Positions 12,054 to 23,127 of a stretch of DNA of 64,000 bases are shown here, piece after piece. Position 1 is the first letter of the stretch, and each line of letters begins with the position of its first letter. A program made the translations under genes and the position numbers. Origin of the DNA: Ancylostoma caninum (taxonomy: Eukaryota; Nematoda; Chromadorea; Rhabditida; Ancylostomatidae); NCBI GenBank assembly GCA_037903475.1, contig JBAJFG010000611.1, positions 3,596,001-3,660,000 on the forward strand. Direction: 5' to 3'. The notes under the pieces are model-generated. The model was not told the origin of the DNA. It saw nothing but the letters and a program-made list of their open reading frames with translations, and made no database searches.

Positions 12054-13139
12054 CTGAAATAGGGAAAACGTACAACTTGATAAGACTATTCTTCCTAATT
12101 CTTCTTCTTAGTTCCCGAAATGAGCAAGCAATGAAACCTGTACACTAAAATAAGGATTGATAATTGCATGCGTCACACATCATTCGATATCTTCCATAGA
12201 GCTAGAGAACAACATTGAATCAGAAGTTTTCACACTAACTTCACATTGTACCATGAACAATGAACGTTTCGCTGCTTGTCTAATGCATTGCCCAGAATAG
12301 AAATGATAAATAAACAGTTTAGGAAATAACGACGGTACTTATGTGTGACCTGTGGTATTTTCCACTAACTGCAGGGCAACAAGTTTAAGTTGTAGTTGAA
12401 AATTCAGTCCTCTGTGTAAGGCTTACGTTAAAAAAACATCAGTAAACACAAATGCAAATCCAAGTGCTCGGCTGGTGTTTATCATGTGAATCTCCTAGGC
12501 ATTCACCGAGTATTTGTTGCATCTAACTATTCAAAAAAAAACTCAGAGAATAAACAATGCTAAGTGGCCGTTAACTGCGCGAATACTTCGATGTTATGAG
12601 GAGGGTGTCTAGCGGGGTGTATGCCAGGAAGAACGACAGCTGGCGATAGTAGGCTGATATGAACCCGTGCGTCAATCTCTCATTCAATTGTAGCTCCGCC
12701 CCTAGATAGATAGAGAGATTTAGAGGCACTAACAGTTGCAAGTGTCTTAGTTATCCTCTATTGCTAAAGATGGTTACGACCTAAGTGAACAAAATTTAGT
12801 AATGCGAAGACAGACGAAGCTTAATTTCTATTAAAATGTTATACATAATCACTACGGGGTTTACGTTGTTGTCCTAAATCCCAAAAATCCATATTCAGTC
12901 TGGTTCTGCATCAAATAAAGCCTTCGGCCTCCGTACAGGGTAGGCTAGCGTGCGTATCGTATGAGATGGGCGTGGCAATCTTTACATGGGATGTGCAGTG
13001 GAGCTGGCAGCTGTCACGACCTATCGTTCTTCATGACCGCCACCCTGTCTAGCAAGATGTAACGATGCCGTAGGCATTTCAGTATGAAGGATGCGAACAG
13101 GAACGCACCACCCAACCCCGCAAACGAACCTGGAGTTTC

Positions 13140-13792
13140 TTAACCCATTGACGACCGCGTGGCTCACCGGTGAGCCGCGCTTTTTCGGTCGCGTGGGACC
13201 GCGTGGCTCACCGGTGAGCCGCACCCTTCTTGACAAGTACTGGACTTTATTTTCGAACCATTTTGCAGCATTTCAATGTGGAATGGTTACAATCCTTCCT
13301 AAAAAGGTTTCAAACAAGTGCAGTTCAAGAAGGAGTTCTGCCTTATTGCGACATCATGAAAAGGATGGAATTTTGAAGTCGAGGAAGATTGCTTCACATT
13401 TCTTTTGTCGTGGATGGAATTACTCTGTGCAAAAGCCATTTTTCCTACACAGAATCACGTTCGTTTCCTTCTGCGCTTCCTTATTCGTCAGGTTAGAGCA
13501 GTACGAACGCGCACACTTTCTGAACATTCCCTTATAACACTAAAAACACCTTCTACAAACTTCCTTCGTCTTTAATGGAATCCAGATGCGTTTAGATTCT
13601 CTCCTTTTCTTGGTCCGATGATATTAGTAATCTTCTGGAACTAGATTCCAAATTGTTTCTGCAAAATGATCTGTTTTAGTCCGAATTATCTTATCGTAAC
13701 GGTGTGGAACTCCGCGGGCGCCGCACTCTTAAGAGGGACGTTGGTCCCACGCGCCAGACACGCAAAAATGGGCGCGGTCGTCAATGGGTTAA
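13140..13792. mobile_element. piggyBac-type non-autonomous element with TTAA target sites
   Basis: TTAA (13140-13143) is followed by CCCATTGACGACCGCG. The exact reverse complement of that 16-mer ends just before TTAA at 13789-13792. TTAA duplication and CCC...GGG ends are the hallmark of piggyBac elements. Subterminally, CGCGTGGGACC near the left end is mirrored by GGTCCCACGCG near 13743. The body is 645 bp and shows no transposase, so this is a MITE or an internal-deletion derivative. The palindrome GGCTCACCGGTGAGCC occurs twice near the left end (about 13161 and 13206). Confidence 0.82.
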
Positions 13793-14185
13793 AATGCCGA
13801 ATGTCTGAAGCATTATCCACAAATCAATGAAATCACACGAAATTGCTAAGAATAGAGCTTAGAAGGTACACATATCCAAATGATTTATATAAGACAGTGC
13901 CAACTAAATTTTTACACCACACGCTTCTGACGGGGGAGAAAATGTCTTAGATGACATAGTGACACAAATGTTCCCTCAGTTCAATAGAATTGAATATAGT
14001 GGAATCATGGGAGCGCCATTTCCCTGAAACCTTCAAATTTGCCTACAACTGCATTTAGTGGAACAAGACCTCAAGCATGTTTGAAATGTGTTTTTACTTT
14101 CATGTTTTTTGTATGTTTTGCACGTTTTGTTTTTCTTCAATTTATAACAGATTATATAAAGTGTCATCCACGGTTTTGTTTCTTA

Positions 14186-14310
14186 CACGCTGATCATCCT
14201 AAAAAGAGGTGACTTACCAAATGAGCTCTTTCCATCACCTCCTGTTCTGCAAAATCTGCAGCTGCACATTCTGGCAGAGAGCGGTCTGCCAAAAAATGCA
14301 GCTGCAGATT
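14186..14310. repeat. Short palindromic AAATCTGCAGCTGCA-type repeat
   Basis: The motifs AAAATCTGCAGCTGCACATT and ATGCAGCTGCAGATTTTGG face each other around 14250-14315, forming an imperfect inverted repeat. The unit resembles the CCAAAATCAGCAGGTGTGG units at 16.87-17.06 kb, so the two sites may share an ancestral repeat. Confidence 0.4.
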
Positions 14311-14570
14311 TTGGAAGTAAAGGCTCCTTATCCCATCTCACTACAATACCCATAGCTCCGCCCAGAGCCATCGTGGCGGAACCATCCAGTCTATTTGCAT
14401 GCTCAGACGTATCGAGATGTTTAATGTATCAACTAGACGCACGGTCATTCATTACGATGCGAAAAACCGACCTTCAATACAAACTCCCTCGGTTCGTCTT
14501 CGACGATTTCTATTCATTACATACATACATGCATACAGACATACTTACAAACTTTCATTTTTATATATAC

Positions 14571-14847
14571 CAGTGGCGGACGCAGAAAGTGGGCGGGAGG
14601 GGGGGGGCGTGGGAAGAAAAGTGGGGTCTCCGCCGTTTTGGGGACCCAGACGGAAAATAAAATTAATAATAATATTAATTATAATAATAAACAATAAATA
14701 AAAAATATATTAAAAATAATAATAAAAATAAACAATTAAAAATAAACTAACACAAGATTTTTATTTGTATTGTAAAGTAATTTCGAAAATTTGGCGACCC
14801 ATTCTCGGGGGGCCCCCCCCCCGCCCCCCCCCCTGCGTCCGCCACTG
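14571..14847. mobile_element. hAT-like MITE, copy 1 (8-bp target duplication)
   Basis: The 277-bp element begins CAGTGGCGGACGCAG and ends CTGCGTCCGCCACTG, a perfect 15-bp terminal inverted repeat. It is flanked by the direct repeat ATATATAC (14563-14570 and 14848-14855). An 8-bp duplication with CAGTG-type ends fits the hAT superfamily. The interior is G-rich near the left end, AT-rich in the middle (AATAAT repeats), and C-rich on the right. No coding capacity is present. Almost the same sequence recurs at 59479-59752 and, more diverged, at 17468-17738. Confidence 0.85.
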
Positions 14848-15401
14848 ATATATACAGATTATGGTGATCTCACCACCAAAAGCATCTGTGATCATTGAAA
14901 GGGATTACTGTCACAGAGGTAGATGATCTGAATGTTGGATTTCATGAAATGTTTTCATATATCTATCGTTTCATGAATCCAGCCCTGAAACGGGTACCTT
15001 GTGCTGGAGGTTGGCTCACATTCAGCATTTTTCTATCTGCAAATTCCTTTGCTACCTTTTCGAGTTCGTTGATTCACTAGTGAGAATTTGTCCCCGCAAG
15101 CCTAATTTTCATATTCATATGCATATACACGTCATTGAGATCTATCACATAAATCAGTCTGGACATGCAGGGTCTCAGTAGTCCCACCACGATTGCCCTG
15201 CGTGGGTACTGTAGTGAGTAGCGCTGGTGTCGAATATAATATTTTGCCTGTATGATACTCTGCCTACTGTGCGAAACTCTCACAGACAGCACGCTCCGCT
15301 CGAGAAGTCTTCCTGATCTTGGAGAATTCTCATCGACATAGAAATACTCATATATAAGTACATCCAATGATAAGCGTTTTGTCATTTTCCTCGAGTCACC
15401 C

Positions 15402-16130
15402 TTAAAGGCAGCACCCACGATAACCTTCATGTCCAGAATTTTGAGTGTTTTGGAGTCTGGACGATAGTCCCAGTAATTCTACGAAAGTTGCACTGCCGAA
15501 GGTATCGGCGTTCCCAAGATTCAACAAGTTAGACTTGGTATCCGGGTGTCCGTGGGGTGAGATGTGGCGCGATCCGAATCAGCTGATTTCTGCCGCAGTC
15601 ACTCAGTTTTCCTAGGATAAAGCTTGTTTTCCATGCTCATTTCCAGAAGTTTTACATTGTGATGATCTGATTCCCCCACCCACGCTCTTTCAATTGTTGT
15701 TAGACACTACGATTGCTCCTTTTCTCTCAGAACTTTCAAATTTTCAATTATGATTTAAATTTCTGTTCGTTAGCTCTTTACACTTAATCATAAGTTTTGT
15801 TTCTTTTCCCCAAGGCATGTCTCTGTGGTGAACACTCTATTTCCCTTTTGTTTGCGCTTTTTCTCCTCCAGGAAAACTGGAAATTTAGTCGATTATCTAG
15901 TTGCGCCAAGAAATTCGTTGACTATAAAGGCAGCGTCATCGACTTCCTTGATCTACTCCACAAGCGTAACTCGGCCGAATTGCTATAATGCAGCAAATTG
16001 GTAGCATCCAAAAACCATTTTAACATGAGTTCTTACAAAATTGACCACATTGTTCATGCTCCACATAGTCAGAAACCCAAGATCGCTCTAAAACCTGAGT
16101 GACAAAGTTTTTCCTGGGTGCTGCCTTTAA
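15402..16130. mobile_element. AAAGGCAGCACCCACG family, copy 1
   Basis: The left end TTAAAGGCAGCACCCACGA and the right end CTGGGTGCTGCCTTTAA are inverted repeats bounding 729 bp. Internally, GCGCGATCCGAATCAGCTGA (about 15569) resembles a segment of the copy at 28.6-29.4 kb. The small plus ORF at 15797-15988 lies inside and is not supported as a gene. The superfamily is unassigned. Confidence 0.65.
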
Positions 16131-16865
16131 ACATCTTCCTCAATAACAGAGCGTTTCCACGCGCACTATTGCTTGGGTGGTTTGAAAGTTCCGTGGCAAT
16201 AGCCATCAATAACACATGAAGATTATACCATGACTGGCTCCAGGAAATTGAAAAAAGCAGGTGGAAAGGAAAAGAAGCACATTCAAATGCAATCTTGAGG
16301 TTATTTTCGTAATTGCGCAACCTGAAACAGCACTTTTAATTACTCATATTCAAGAATGAGGTGGGATTCTCATGGAAATTTGAATTTTTAATATTCTCTT
16401 CGAGTACCCGTTTCTACGAGTACTGTCTTTTACGTTATCTCTTTTTTTTTTGCAAAATATGAAGCTGTTTTGATCATTTTTGCGACTTCTTTTGTAGTTG
16501 TGTGACATAGTTTTGTACAAATATTGATAGACTAGCGACAGTGGGCGGAGTTTCCCATGCCAACCAGAATTTCACGCTTGTAATATTGTGTGAGGCAGAA
16601 TATTATACAGAGATAATATTATATGCCGCTCCGGCTTTGTATCTCCTTTCCTATTGACAATGAAAACCCAATCGCAAAGTTACTTCGTATTAGGTACGAA
16701 TTGATCAACAATTCGTTGTGTCAAATTCAAATGTCAAGCAGCAAAAGGTCTTGGCATATCAGCTGTAGTATCACGTCAGATAATTAAAAAAAAACAATGA
16801 CAATGAGTTTGATTCATTTTCATGTGAATGATGGAAGGCAACGGATGACATGACATCATTGCTGG

Positions 16866-17060
16866 TTTTCCAAAATCAGCAGGTGTGGGCTTTGGAAGCT
16901 ACTCACTTCATTGCTGTTTTCCAAAATCGGCAGCTGTTGATTTGGGCTTTTCCAAAATCAGCAGGTGTGGATTGTGGGAACTATTGACATTAATGCTGGT
17001 TTTCCAAAATCAGCAGGTGTGGATTTGGAAAATTCAAAATCAGCATATGTCGATTCTGGA
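16866..17060. repeat. Degenerate CCAAAATCAGCAGGTGTGG repeat
   Basis: The motif TTTTCCAAAATCAGCAGGTG, with close variants, recurs at about 16865, 16916, 16948, 16998 and 17030, at irregular spacing of 30-50 bp. The 97-codon plus frame over it (16885-17178) is a translation of this repeat and is not a gene. Confidence 0.6.
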
Positions 17061-17467
17061 AATCCGAATTGAGCAGTTGCACAATTTGAAAATGTTGAAC
17101 ATGTTCGGTCCCATCATAGTTATCGCATACAACGGAAGAGCGAGCTTCGCGAAGAACTTAAAACAATGGAACAGATAGTCCGAAATTTACACAGAGCGGA
17201 AGGTGCTGCAAAAAAATCTAAAAATTCGGAGGCGTACGTTTTGCTACAAAAATTTAGTTGGTACTGTCTTCTCAGTGAGATACGAGTGAGTTGAAAAGAT
17301 GAGAAAAAAACAAGAAAGTCGTAGGAGACGAGGAACCAGATGGAAGAAGTTGAAGACAGCTATTTTTACGTTGCCATGCATGGCGATTTTTTTTTCTTGC
17401 CAATTATGTGCTTCTGTAGCTGTGGCAACTATGTGACAAATAACCAGGTAAAATAATAGGTGATGAG

Positions 17468-17738
17468 CAGTGCCGGACGCAGAAAGTGGGCAGGAGATGG
17501 GGGGAGTGGTTCTCCACCGCTTTGAGGACCCAGATGGAAAACAAAATTAATAAAACATATCTTTGTAATAATAATAGTTGATAAAAATTATTCTAAAAAT
17601 AGTAATAAAAGTAAACAACTAAAAATAAGCCAGTACAAGTTTTTATTTGTATTGCAAAGAATTTTCAAAAATTTGGCGACCCGTTCTCGGGGTGGGGGGA
17701 CGCCTCCCTCCCCGCCCCCTTCCTTGTGTTTGCCATTG
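17468..17738. mobile_element. hAT-like MITE, copy 2 (older)
   Basis: The ends CAGTGCCGGACGCAGAAAGT and GTGTTTGCCATTG are mutated versions of the family ends. The interior follows the same order as the 14.57-kb copy: G-rich start, GACCCAGATGGAAAA, AT-rich core, ATTTGGCGACCCGTTCTCGG. No clean 8-bp duplication remains, which fits an older insertion. Confidence 0.75.
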
Positions 17739-18299
17739 GTGGTTTATCTTCATTGATTTATTGAGATGTGCATGATATACAAGTGAAACAACGATTCAAA
17801 AAAAAAGACAACAATGGTGAACAATTGAGCTGTGAAACAGGGACCTAATATATCGTCCAGGGATCTATATAAAGCAGAGAAGGGAACCTTGAATAACACG
17901 AGAACCAAGAAAGAAAAATTGTGGGCGACAATTCCTTCAAACTTCTGCAGAGCGTTACCTCCAAGCAATGAGTTGGAGGCTGCAGCGGTTCACAAGAATT
18001 TGGACACAGGGAATTCGCGCATAAGGGAGACCCGTAACTGTCAGGAAAAATTTGCGGGTTAAGTTGTTTTGGTTGCCCTCCATAGTAATAATGTCCTTCT
18101 TTTTGTAGAGAGATATTATGGTAGTACCGATGACTATAACTTCAATAACTCTATGCACATTCATATTATAAGCCCTCATAAGAACAGCTTGTTCGTAAGG
18201 CCGTAAATAGACTGTTGGAGAGAAGCAGCAAAATAATCGGAATTTAAGCCAGCTCTCAGATAGGCATTCTGGGCGCGCGTTGGAGTGTAGGCCTTTGAG

Positions 18300-18900
18300 C
18301 ATCTCGAGAGCTTCTTCAGCAGGTCATTGATGATTTTTCAAGGGAACTAACAGCAGTAAGTAACACTGAGTGTAATCTTTCAAAGTAGGAGCTAGAACAA
18401 ATCTTACAAATCCTATTACTACATAGTGAAGAAGGACTAGGAGAAGTGCATGTCCACGTTCGTCCAGCACGAAAGCTGTTGTGAATGGAGTAGGTAGTTA
18501 CCTCAAGAATATATGCAAAGAAGGTGTTGAGAGGCGAATGACGTTCAGAGGCGAATGAAGTCTGTGTGGTCCCACAGGAGAATTACGTGAAAACCAAGGA
18601 GTGTAGGAGCAATGTCTGGGCACTGAGGTACTGAATGAGTCTGTTCTATGAATTCGTGAATCATAAAAAGAAATAAAAAATAATAAATATAGTGATAAAG
18701 AAACAATCTCCATCTGGCTCGAAGTAGAATGACGTAATCACCTGCCTGCCTTATTTGATAGAGTTATTGTTGTACGTGTTTATGATAATGATGAGATACT
18801 TCATTGCTAAGATCAAAATCTGAAGAGGACGTTAACGCCGAAAGCCAATAAAAGAATAAAGAGATTGAACAGCCTCTGCTACATTAACTAAAGAAAACTA
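18300..18900. other. Possible PLE 3' relic in gene-free stretch
   Basis: GCCGAAAGCCAATAAAA (about 18837) closely resembles GCCGAAAGCTAACAAAA (about 51128) just downstream of the 49-51 kb PLE coding region. I could not confirm endonuclease coding upstream of it, so this is at most a remnant tail. No gene is supported. Confidence 0.3.
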
Positions 18901-19051
18901 TTATATTCCATAACTCCTTACTGCAGTCAGTACCCTCCATACCCACAGAACAGAATGCTTTGCTTTACAAGTAAATCACTATATCCACATAGTAGAACCA
19001 TTTCTATTGAAAACTCACGTGATTTCGACAGAACAAAAGAAAAAGTTTGCA

Positions 19052-19501
19052 CTATTTTAGCACTTTTTTACATTTATTTCGAATAATTGATGTTATTAAT
19101 TGCCGCTTTATATGTCTCTGCACAGTGGTGTGAGAATTCATATTCGAAGATATTCTCGCAGTTTGTACGGTAAAAATAGTAGTATGCTTTGATGATAGTG
19201 TGAGAAACTCGAAACTCATGTGAGTGCTGCCCCGGTCTTTTTCATGGTCAAGTCGACACGTGCAAACAGTCTTTGGGCACCACGTTGGGGCTTGCTTTAG
19301 ACTGCAAGAAAATATCGACCAGTCTCCAATTAAATCAGCTCTTGTCTTCCTGTCTTCTTTCTTTGCATCAGGACACGTTAAGCCTTGGGTGGTTAGAAAG
19401 ATCGTAGTGCAAATATCCGCACAGGCCAACAATATTAAACCATTATTAAGGACTAGTGGATGCTTGCGAAATGAATACATATGCAAAGCCAAAGTTGACA
19501 A
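19052..19501 (-). CDS. Cysteine-containing open frame, unknown product
   Basis: A 149-codon frame contains a hydrophobic stretch NNGLILLACADICTTIFL followed by a polar, Cys-bearing region (TCPDAKKEDRKTRADLIGDW, then APTWCPKTVCTCR). The tail after HEKDRG looks non-coding. It lies downstream, on the same strand, of a signal-peptide-like exon at 20026-19814. It may hold one or more exons of a small secreted protein rather than one intact ORF. A TTTTCTTGCAG acceptor precedes SLKQAPTWC. Family not recognised. Confidence 0.3.
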   Translation of the reverse strand: MSTLALHMYSFRKHPLVLNNGLILLACADICTTIFLTTQGLTCPDAKKEDRKTRADLIGDWSIFSCSLKQAPTWCPKTVCTCRLDHEKDRGSTHMSFEFLTLSSKHTTIFTVQTARISSNMNSHTTVQRHIKRQLITSIIRNKCKKVLK

Positions 19502-19600
19502 TAGAAACGGTTAGAATAACAGGTATTGGAAGATAAAAAGAGTGATAGTGGTGGAATGGGCACTTTCTGGGAAACTTTCTACCCTCAGATTTCAGGGTCT

Positions 19601-19795
19601 CGATGCATGACGGAGATCACCCGTGGTAAATATGTAACGGTCATGTCTACCATGGCCAAATTTGGTCTGCGCTGGTACCTTTCCCCGGGTAGTTTCAATG
19701 ATGCGTTAGCCTCAGCATAACATGCCACTTTTGAACTTCTGTTATAGATTAGGTCGCCACGATTGGGACGACACTGGTTTTGATACATATTGATT
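19601..19795 (-). CDS. Candidate middle exon of the same minus-strand gene
   Basis: The minus strand reads MYQNQCRPNRGDLIYNRSSK, then CYAEANASLKLPGERY and RRPNLAMVDMT, with coding-like composition. It lies immediately downstream of the signal-peptide exon, but the only gap available (about 28 nt) is too short for a normal intron. Either the gene is broken by a frameshift here, or the true splice sites differ. Low certainty. Confidence 0.25.
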
Positions 19796-19813
19796 CCCTT
19801 CTATGGCCGGCAA

Positions 19814-20026
19814 TCATTCGATACATACCGAAATCTGTGTAGCCGCGGCTGCAGCGAAGCTTCCATACTCCTCCAGGAGTACAGTATTGAGCTCGCCTAG
19901 TAATTCTACACAATTAAAATTTGTCCTAGGAATCCCCGTCCTGTAGAAACTCCGAGCCTGGCACATGCTTTGGAACAAGATGGAGTGTATAAAAATCAGT
20001 ACTGTAAGTAATGATAAATTCTTCAC
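19814..20026 (-). CDS. Signal-peptide first exon of a putative secreted protein
   Basis: A start codon at 20026 opens MKNLSLLTVLIFIHSILFQS, a textbook n-region plus hydrophobic core, with likely cleavage after QSMCQA. The mature sequence continues SFYRTGIPRTNFNCVELLGE, then an acidic and alanine-rich stretch. A TTTCG|GTATGT donor fits after ATQIS. The product is probably secreted; no family is recognised. Downstream exons are uncertain. Confidence 0.4.
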   Translation of the reverse strand: MKNLSLLTVLIFIHSILFQSMCQARSFYRTGIPRTNFNCVELLGELNTVLLEEYGSFAAAAATQISVCIE

Positions 20027-21414
20027 AGGCTTTTTTAAAGCAGTTCGTTATTTGCTCTATTCGGTACTTATTTCGCAAATGAGGAAGGAAGCAAATTCCA
20101 AATAAGGTCGTGCAACCAGTAATGACAACAGAAATTCTAGTATCGGTGGAAAAAAACCAATAAATTCTGGAATTATCTAATGAAAAAAATAATCGACTTC
20201 AATTCTGAAATCTAATCAGAGATTAGACTCGGAAGTGACTGAACAGTTATACATATGGTAATGTAGATACTAACCTAAATAAATGAGGAAGAGAGTAGTA
20301 GAACTTGGTAATGATGAAAAGATAGAGGCAGGAAGACACGAATGACTAAGGAAGTTTTAAAATGTATAAGAAACAAGAAAGGTGGTGCCAAAATCGAAGA
20401 TTAAAAACAGAAAAATGATGAGATAACTTCATCGCAAAAAAAAACAGGAAATATTTGCAAATTTCCTACATCGATTTGTCCAGGCATTTCCAAATAGACT
20501 CAGTAATTCAGAGTATACCCGTCTCAACTTTCGATCACTGAAGATTTCGATTCCAGCAGAATCATACGAATGCAAGGAGCTTCGAGAAGCTGAGGACCTA
20601 CGCTGCTACTAGAAATTAATTGAATAAAGATTATTGCCTCACGTAGCGGTCTGGGACATTGTGAAGGTCAGAAACATTTCGTGAATGGAAGGTTCCAGCA
20701 CCTACTTTTCACTCTTTCACTTTTTTTTTTGCTAGATGAAAATGTCCTGAACTTCTCTGAAATGATAGTGGTAAACATCGGTGGATTCCTTGTCTAGCAA
20801 CCTCGTTATCACTCATTAGGAACAAAAACGGAAGAAATCAAGGAAATTTAGCTGTAACGCAAAAGGTATGCAGCTCCCTTATTCGCAAGTTAGTCCATTA
20901 TTTACAGCAAAATCGTAGCTAATCTAAACAGGAATCGTAGAGCTCAACACAGAAAATTACATAAATGTTCCTAACGGTTTCCTTGCAACCAAAAGAAACA
21001 AAAACGGTTCGATTTAAAGGAAAGAAAAGGAAGAAGAGTGCTGGATCGCATCGAAGCCAAGTAGCACAAGCCCGTCCAACAGATTTACGGGGCAGGATTC
21101 CTGAGCATTCGCTCAATTTGCAATGAAAATGTCACTCAAGGTTTCTAGAAATCACGGATGAGCTCTGTGGGAAAATCACAGGCGCAATTTTGTGAGATCA
21201 AGGCTCCTCTTATTTTATTACCACAGTTCAAATAAACGAGATCTGGATTAATCTTCAGTGTTCTTTCCTTAGCGATTTGGAGGAGGATCACGAAAGAGAA
21301 CGCTATGTTCAAAAAACAGCAGGTACTCCCCCAGAAGAGTGATCAGGTAATGCATGAAAAGTTGACAAGAGCTGAAGTACTGCGTATTATTGCATCTTTG
21401 TTAAGTTTTTGATA

Positions 21415-22701
21415 TCAAGACATGGATATATTAAGCGACAGAGATTGATTGATGTTTTCGAAGAATGAACTTTTCATCATCAGCTTGTACAGCACAGTGG
21501 CAAGAAGCGCCAGATCCGGGTACGGCCAATGGTTCGATTTCGAAAAGGACCACTTAACCTCTCCATCCCTAAAGGATGGGTAAATTGGTGGCAGAGGAGT
21601 CTGGAAGGTTGAAGCGCTGCCTTGGTACATCGACTCCCTCCCTTCCCTCCTCGTCCGCTCGGAAGCCATTCTAGAGAGCCTTCGCGATTCTCGGATGAAG
21701 TCGACTGCCTGACGCATCGCAAAAAGGGGATGGATAAATTCTTCATCCCTCGTATTATTTTTTCTCATACCTGGCTCCATGAATTTCCTAATTTCCTCCC
21801 CACCTAGAGACACAATGTATCCTCGTGTATGAGCACGACTCTACACGTACTCTTTACCACTGTTGTTCATGAAATCCCGCTAGAAACTCCGATGCCTTTA
21901 TGTGGTTTTTGTAGTTGGCAGCAAACTAGTAATTTCCCTTGAAATCATCGCACTACTGCGAAGAGGCAGAGTTCCTTCTGGAGTGGACGCGGTGAAAGTT
22001 CGTTAACTGGCAATCGTTCAATCACAGCTTGTCTTTGCGTGTATCGCGGATGTTGTTGCGCCGACCCAGCTCAATCAATTGTCCGACCTGTTCTTCACTC
22101 CTAATCCATAGAAAATGCAAATTTCTCACACCGTTCGGAAAGGATCAAAATGAGGAGCACAGGAGTGACATTATCAAAAACAACGCTAACAGCACAATCG
22201 GCGTCGAAAATTAGGATAAAAGTGTTCCGCTTTTTTTGTGCAGCGCAAAAACACATTGTCACCAAAGTGGTGCTCTACGAGAACCCTTATTATGCATGCG
22301 GTTCGTTGGCGATCAAGTTATTGTGGTCGCGAATCTAGAATGAGGTTATTCAGTGAAAACCTCACGAGTGCGGTTCATTTGGGCGAGAAGATTTCGCAGC
22401 GGTCACTCAACGCGCCTTTTTCGAAAGATGGTGAAAGTGGCGACGGAACTGGATGCCTCTTACTCTGCGAACCCCACTAATAACGCAGAACAGCGAAGTG
22501 AGATATGCGATTACAAGTGAAACCTCGAAGAAGTAAATGAACACCGAAGCAACAGACACGAACAGTAAGGTAACATTAAAAATGAAGGAAAAACTCACCG
22601 GAAGCAGATGAAAGATCCAGATCGTTGAGCTGAGTTGTCCTAGTTAAAACAAAACTGATTAACAGTAACGGAACTATGGTGACGACAGCCGCACCAGTCA
22701 T
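21415..22701 (-). CDS. Two-exon candidate secreted protein, unknown function
   Basis: Exon 1 runs from ATG at 22701 to 22599 and encodes MTGAAVVTIVPLLLISFVLT, a signal-peptide-like start, then TTQLNDLDLSSAS, ending at G|GTGAGT in phase 1. A CTCTAG|GTGGGG acceptor near 21803 restores phase 1 and opens GGEEIRKFMEPGMRKN, then DEEFIHPLFAMRQAVDFIRE and a basic, Arg-rich segment. The frame then runs through a MITE fragment (about 21540-21665) to a stop at 21415, so the true C-terminus may differ. The second exon could also end at a GTATGA donor after MEP. Not recognised; joined only by phase and strand. Confidence 0.4.
21540..21665. mobile_element. Fragment of the 56.7-kb palindromic MITE family
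   Basis: The reverse strand carries GTCGATGTACCAAGGCAGCG, then CTTCAACCTTCCAGACTCC and CAATTTACCCATCC. This matches the centre of the palindromic element at 56705-56943 (ATCCGATGTACCAAGTCAGCG ... CAGACTACTCCGTTGCCAATTTACC). The terminal arms are missing. It overlaps the 3' half of the candidate gene at 21.4-22.7 kb. Confidence 0.6.
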
Positions 22702-23127
22702 GGCTATCGGTTCCAAACCAGCAAACGGTTGCACCGTTCAACTGAGGCAGGCCTAGGTAGTGACAGTAGGGACTGTAGTGACTGTAGTAGCAGACAGCAA
22801 TGGATCGAATGTGGCGATAGGGGGCTAACAGTGAAATGGAGATCTCGTTATCGGCTAGCAGAGGACAGGCTTACAAGATCGGCACAGCCCATTCGCAGCC
22901 TTCCATGATTAGATCTCTTCTCTCTCTCCCAGCTCTCAGTCTCTGTTTCCGCGCCCCTCTTCGCCACCCCCCCCCCCTTCCCTCCCGTTTCCCCACGGAG
23001 GTTAGCAATAATGTAACCCTGAACAGTATGATGAAGATGAAAATGTAGATGGAATTTCCAAGCGCACACATGCGTGTGTGTTTTTCTGCTAAACAGCCGG
23101 GATGCGGTACGGACCACTGGCCTTGTA

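Noticed and set aside
13091..13537. 148-codon plus frame
   Set aside because: Starts outside and ends inside the piggyBac-type MITE, with no transposase motif.
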